In this document: one piece after another, positions 60,505-64,000 of the stretch | Layout of the letters: each line of letters opens with the position of its first letter | How positions within the stretch are numbered: the stretch's first letter is position 1 | From: Bacteroidales bacterium UBA5536 | GTDB lineage: Bacteria > Bacteroidota > Bacteroidia > Bacteroidales > F082 | Assembly: GCA_002426795.1 (NCBI GenBank) | Contig: DINQ01000021.1 | Coordinates: 77,448-141,447, forward strand | DNA length: 64,000 bases | Reading direction: 5' to 3' | The notes under the pieces: model-generated | The model's input: only the letters and a program-made list of their open reading frames with translations | Told to the model about the DNA's origin: nothing | Database searches by the model: none | Translations under genes and position numbers: made by a program

Positions 60505-62118
60505 CTATTTATACAACTCGCTTCGTTGTTGCCTGATCTTTTCGTCGGAGATGTAATCGTCATAATCCATCAGCTTGTCAATCATGCCATTGGGTCCAAT
60601 TTCAATAATCCGATTGCAAACGGTCTGTATAAAGGCATGGTCATGCGACGACATCAGGATATTGCCTTTGAACTTGATCAGCGTATTGTTGAAGGCCTGA
60701 ATGGATTCAAGGTCGAGGTGGTTGGTTGGCGTGTCCAGCAACATCACATTGGCGTTACGGGTCATCATCCGGGCGATCATACAGCGAACCTTTTCTCCTC
60801 CTGAGAGCACATTCGCCTTTTTGTAAACCTCTTCGCCCGAAAAGAGCATTTTCCCTAGAAAGCCCCGCAGATATACCTCAGTAGTGTCATCCGAAAACTG
60901 CGCCAACCAGTCCATCAGTGTGATGTCTTTTTGAAATAACTCATCGTATTCGAGTGGGAGGTAGGCTTTCAGTATTGTTTGTCCCCAGGTGAAAGAACCG
61001 CTGTCAGGTTTTTCATGCCCTTTCAATATCTCAAAAAGTGCCGTCATGGCGCGGGTGTCACGCGAGAGGAACACTACCTTATCATCTTTTTGCAAGCTAA
61101 AGCTTAACTGGCTAAACAAGAGTGAATCGCCCACTTTTTTACTCAGATCGACCACATCCAGAATCTGGTTCCCGGGTTCGCGTTCGGGTGTAAAAATAAT
61201 GGCGGGATATTTTCGGGTAGATGGCTTAATCTCTTCGATGTTAAGCTTTTCAATCATCTTTTTGCGACTGGTGGTTTGCTTGGATTTGGAGGCATTGGCA
61301 CTAAAGCGCTGAATAAATTCCATCAGTTCCTTTTTGCGTTCTTCAGCTTTTTTATTCTGGTTTTGCAGCTGTTGCAAAGCAAGTTGACTCGACTCGTACC
61401 AAAACGAATAATTTCCCGAAAACATTTGCACGCGACTGAAATCGATATCTACAATATGTGTACAAATGGTGTCGAGGAAGTGCCGGTCGTGCGACACAAC
61501 CAAAACCGTGTTTTCGAAGTTTGCCAAATAATTTTCCAGCCAGTTAACTGTTTCAAGGTCAAGATCATTAGTGGGCTCATCCAAAAGCAGGTTATCCGGT
61601 TTACCAAACAAGGCCTGAGCCAGCAATACCTTCACCTTTTGTTTCCCGCTGAGTTCACTCATCAGTTTGTCATGCAATTCCTCTTTAATGCCTAGTCCAC
61701 TCAAAAGGCTGGCGGCATTGCTTTCGGCATTCCATCCGTCCATATCGGCAAACATTCCTTCCAATTCACTGGCTTTCAAACCATCTTCGTCGGTAAATTC
61801 AGTTTTGGCATACAATGCATCTTTCTCGTGCATGACTTCCCAAAGGCGCGCATGTCCGATCAAAACCGTATTCAAAACCGTGAAATCATTATATTCGTTG
61901 TGGTTCTGCCTGAGTACTGACAACCTTTCACCTGCGCCAAGCTGCACATTGCCCCTTGTGCTCTCCAGGTCTCCGCTCAGTAGTTTCAAAAAAGTGGATT
62001 TACCTGCTCCATTGGCACCAATGATGCCATAGCAGTTACCGGATGTGAATTTCATGTTCACCTCCTGAAAAAGAATACGTTTCCCGAATTGAATACTCAG
62101 GTCATTGACTGCGATCAT
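60505..62118 (-). CDS. ABC-F ATP-binding protein (YbiT-like)
   Basis: 537 aa with two nucleotide-binding domains and no membrane domain, so it is a ribosome-associated ABC-F protein. NBD1: Walker A GANGAGKST (residues 34-42), signature LSGKQKVKVLLAQ, Walker B LLLDEPTNDLDLE. Linker: KKAEERKKELMEFIQRFSANASKSKQTTSRKK (quoted in part) is typical of the YbiT/Uup-type linker. NBD2 has signature VLSGGEKVRCMIARMM and Walker B LLDTPTNHLDLES, but its P-loop region (VVFLSRDTRAMTALFEIL) lacks the GK(S/T) of a Walker A. A minus-strand promoter box (TAGCTTTG, 62160-62167) precedes it. Confidence 0.9.
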   Translation of the reverse strand: MIAVNDLSIQFGKRILFQEVNMKFTSGNCYGIIGANGAGKSTFLKLLSGDLESTRGNVQLGAGERLSVLRQNHNEYNDFTVLNTVLIGHARLWEVMHEKDALYAKTEFTDEDGLKASELEGMFADMDGWNAESNAASLLSGLGIKEELHDKLMSELSGKQKVKVLLAQALFGKPDNLLLDEPTNDLDLETVNWLENYLANFENTVLVVSHDRHFLDTICTHIVDIDFSRVQMFSGNYSFWYESSQLALQQLQNQNKKAEERKKELMEFIQRFSANASKSKQTTSRKKMIEKLNIEEIKPSTRKYPAIIFTPEREPGNQILDVVDLSKKVGDSLLFSQLSFSLQKDDKVVFLSRDTRAMTALFEILKGHEKPDSGSFTWGQTILKAYLPLEYDELFQKDITLMDWLAQFSDDTTEVYLRGFLGKMLFSGEEVYKKANVLSGGEKVRCMIARMMTRNANVMLLDTPTNHLDLESIQAFNNTLIKFKGNILMSSHDHAFIQTVCNRIIEIGPNGMIDKLMDYDDYISDEKIRQQRSELYK

Positions 62119-62159
62119 ACAAATTTAAATTAGGAATTAATACCGCCCGATTGAAGGTG

Positions 62160-62167
62160 CAAAGCTA
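62160..62167 (-). promoter_or_regulatory. -7 box for the ABC-F gene
   Basis: TAGCTTTG on the minus strand fits TAnnTTTG and lies about 42 nt upstream of the ABC-F start. Confidence 0.45.
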
Positions 62168-62398
62168 GCAAATATTCCAATGCTTTTACAGGCTAAGCGA
62201 TCATTAGAAGAATGAAGTTGATGTTGAAAATTTCAACAAAACTGCTCAATTTTAATACAGATTGAATCTAAACTATCTGGTGGTCATATTCAGTAGATGC
62301 TTAGTTTATATTTCGTATTACTCTATGCGTCAGTAATATAAAGTAATTACTAAACCAGGAAAAAGCAATTTATATCCATTCTAAATTTATGCCAGTGG

Positions 62399-62428
62399 TT
62401 GTGTCGCATTTAAAAGATTCTATTTTTG
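62399..62428 (+). promoter_or_regulatory. Promoter of the hydrogenase gene
   Basis: TTG at 62399-62401 and TATTTTTG at 62421-62428 are separated by 19 nt, a good Bacteroidota-type match. The start of transcription would fall near 62435, inside the palindrome. Confidence 0.6.
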
Positions 62429-62446
62429 CTGTTAATCGATTAACAA
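62429..62446 (+). promoter_or_regulatory. Rex-like redox operator
   Basis: CTGTTAATCGATTAACAA fits the Rex consensus TTGTTAAnnnnTTAACAA at 13 of 14 fixed positions; its core GTTAATCGATTAAC is a perfect palindrome. It lies directly after the -7 box, where a bound repressor would block transcription. Rex senses NADH/NAD+; the downstream gene encodes an NADH-linked hydrogenase subunit. Confidence 0.62.
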
Positions 62447-62493
62447 CAAAGTCCAATCGACTTTTTCGAAAGTTAAACTCTAATTATCAATAC

Positions 62494-64000
62494 ATGGAAA
62501 ACACCGTTAAGCAAATCGTTCAGAAATACGGAAACGACCGCACACGATTGATGGATATCCTGATCGATATTCAGGAGCAGTTCGGGTACATTGCCGGGGA
62601 AGCCATTCAACTGCTGTCGGAAATGTTGGGAATGTCGCAAGTCGACATCACGCAAACCATTACATTTTACCATTTTTTCACTTTGAAACCTGTTGGTAAA
62701 TATACGGTTTATCTCAACAACAGTCCTGTAGCATATATGTTTGGCAGGCAGGCAATTAAAGAAGCTTTTGAAAAAGAAGCCGGCATTAGTTTTGGTCAGG
62801 TAACCCCCGACGGACAGATTGGTTTGTTCGACACAGCCTGTATAGGCATGGCCGACCAGGAGCCTGCTGCTTTAATCAACAACAAAGTATTTACGCGTCT
62901 TACGCCTTACCGTGTGCGCGAGATTGTCCGCCACATGAAAGAAGGCAAAAGCATGGACGAATTGCGTAACGAGAGCTACGGCGACGGCAAAAACAACCTG
63001 CCAAGCCTACGTTCTATGGTGTCGAGCAATGTGCGCAGAAAAGGCATGATTTTGTCGGATGATTATGTTAGCGGTAGCGTGATCAAAGAATTGCTCCCAA
63101 AAATGTCGCCGGAAGGTGTGATTGCCGAAATCAAGCATTCGCATATCCGTGGTAGAGGTGGAGCTGGTTTTCCAACAGGTTTAAAATGGGAGTTTTGCCG
63201 CAGGGCAAAAGGCCAGAAGCATTATGTAGTTTGTAATGCCGACGAAGGCGAACCTGGTACTTTTAAAGACAGGGTGATCCTCACCGAAAAGCCAGAACTG
63301 GTTTTTGAAGGTATGGCACTTGCCGGTTACGCAATAGGTGGCGACGAAGGTATTCTCTATATCCGTTATGAATACCGTTATATGAAAAAATACCTGGAAG
63401 AAGTATTGCAGAAAATGCGCGAAAACGGTCTTCTTGGACAGAATATCAGTGGCATCGAAGGCTTTAATTTCGATATCCGCATTCAGTATGGTGCAGGGGC
63501 TTATGTTTGTGGTGAAGAATCTGCCCTGCTCGAGTCGCTCGAAGGAAAACGCGGTGAACCACGCGACAAGCCTCCGTTCCCGGTCGAAAAAGGTTATCTT
63601 GGCCAGCCAACCATTATCAACAATGTGGAAACTTTTGCTACAGCCGTGCGTATCGTGCAAAATGGAGGCGAATGGTTCTCACAATTTGGTACCGACGATT
63701 CAACAGGAACAAAAATACTTAGCATCTCGGGCGATTGCATGTTCCCGGGTGTATATGAAGTTAACTGGGGCTTCAATGTAGAAGATATGCTCAATATGGT
63801 CGGCGCATACGAAGTGCAGGCTGTTCAGGTTGGCGGTCCTTCGGGCACCCTGATTGGTCCTGATGAATTTCACCGCACCCTGGGCTACTCCGACCTTTCG
63901 ACAGGTGGCTCAATGATCATCTTCGGCAAACAACGCAATTTATTACGCGATGTCGTGGTTAACTTCATGGAATTCTTCATCGACGAATCATGTGGCTCCG
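62494..64000 (+). CDS. NADH-linked [FeFe]-hydrogenase subunit, NuoE-NuoF fusion (HydB/HndC-like), partial
   Basis: The first 502 residues are present; the gene runs off the end. Residues about 1-150 are NuoE-like (thioredoxin-like 2Fe-2S fold): HFFTLKPVGKYTVYLNNSPV and LFDTACIGMADQEPAALINN. The rest is NuoF-like: FMN/NADH motifs GRGGAGFPTGLKW and NADEGEPGTFKDR, YVCGEESALLESLEGKRGEP, and VGGPSGTLIGPDEF. The window ends in DESCGS, the beginning of the NuoF 4Fe-4S site (SCGxCxPC). Three of four NuoE cluster ligands are missing: Asn75, Ala80 and Ala120 occupy the Cys places, only Cys116 remains. Such subunits carry NADH electrons to bifurcating or NAD(P)-dependent hydrogenases. Confidence 0.82.
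   Translation, partial: MENTVKQIVQKYGNDRTRLMDILIDIQEQFGYIAGEAIQLLSEMLGMSQVDITQTITFYHFFTLKPVGKYTVYLNNSPVAYMFGRQAIKEAFEKEAGISFGQVTPDGQIGLFDTACIGMADQEPAALINNKVFTRLTPYRVREIVRHMKEGKSMDELRNESYGDGKNNLPSLRSMVSSNVRRKGMILSDDYVSGSVIKELLPKMSPEGVIAEIKHSHIRGRGGAGFPTGLKWEFCRRAKGQKHYVVCNADEGEPGTFKDRVILTEKPELVFEGMALAGYAIGGDEGILYIRYEYRYMKKYLEEVLQKMRENGLLGQNISGIEGFNFDIRIQYGAGAYVCGEESALLESLEGKRGEPRDKPPFPVEKGYLGQPTIINNVETFATAVRIVQNGGEWFSQFGTDDSTGTKILSISGDCMFPGVYEVNWGFNVEDMLNMVGAYEVQAVQVGGPSGTLIGPDEFHRTLGYSDLSTGGSMIIFGKQRNLLRDVVVNFMEFFIDESCGS

Larger units (their letters stand above)
62119..62493. other. 375-nt divergent regulatory region
   Basis: No coding frame was supported. It holds the ABC-F -7 box on the minus strand (62160-62167) and, toward the hydrogenase gene, a promoter with a Rex-like palindrome (62399-62446). 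The middle is AT-rich with no repeat recognised. Confidence 0.65.

Overview
The window looks like a chromosome segment of a Bacteroidota bacterium, probably a fermentative, polymer-degrading member of the Bacteroidales/Marinilabiliales side. The evidence is a type IX secretion (T9SS) C-terminal sorting domain, many short-leader lipoproteins, several copies of the Bacteroidota -7 promoter box (TAnnTTTG), and families typical of that phylum (PafA phosphatase, DUF2805, DUF4932, GH125, an NADH-linked hydrogenase subunit). No rRNA, tRNA, CRISPR array, prophage or classical IS element was recognised.

Layout. 0-1.1 kb: the tail of a GH30-like glycosidase and a decayed amidohydrolase. 1.4-7.2 kb: PafA alkaline phosphatase, a YfcC-type transporter, a CDP-alcohol phosphatidyltransferase and a secreted glycosidase. 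7.4-10.4 kb: a compact light/DNA-repair cluster (DUF2805, photolyase FAD domain, DUF2256, (6-4)-type photolyase), the last gene frameshifted at a G8 tract. 10.6-17.6 kb: a C-type lectin lipoprotein, an M1-M28-PDZ peptidase fusion, and an amidohydrolase fused to an Omp85-type outer-membrane barrel. 17.6-26.3 kb: small-molecule and detoxification genes (NTF2-like, cupin, YciI, MDR reductase, SRPBCC, aldo/keto reductase, an AraC membrane regulator, an Acg-type nitroreductase, an alpha/beta hydrolase), two of them broken. 26.4-31 kb: AT-rich genes (DUF4932 protease-like, TrmH-winged-helix fusion, ApbA-like dehydrogenase, membrane protein). 31-52.4 kb: mostly plus-strand accessory metabolism (aldo/keto reductase, Gfo/Idh, T9SS esterase, Qnr-like pentapeptide protein, lipocalin, serine hydrolase, bacterioferritin, amidase, SGNH hydrolase, kynureninase, GH125, Sua5), with two broken genes near 50-51.5 kb. 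52.4-62.1 kb: HypF-YwbE cluster, outer-membrane protein, YycJ hydrolase, ureohydrolase, a GIY-YIG nuclease bracketed by palindromic repeats, glutaryl-CoA dehydrogenase and an ABC-F protein. 62.5 kb to the end: the first gene of a probable hydrogenase operon, with a Rex-like operator at its promoter.

How the genes fit together: most are single genes or short operons. The clearest functional units are the photolyase cluster, the HypF-YwbE-hypothetical transcript, the TrmH/ApbA pair (4-nt overlap), and the start of the redox-controlled hydrogenase operon. The strongest candidates for something new are the GIY-YIG/repeat element (58.25-58.74 kb) and the amidohydrolase-barrel fusion (14.8-17.6 kb). 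Six coding sequences are interrupted (301-1085, 8913-10399, 18440-18730, 26026-26294, 50204-50582, 51121-51543). This is either real gene decay or uncorrected base errors, and only read-level data can separate the two.
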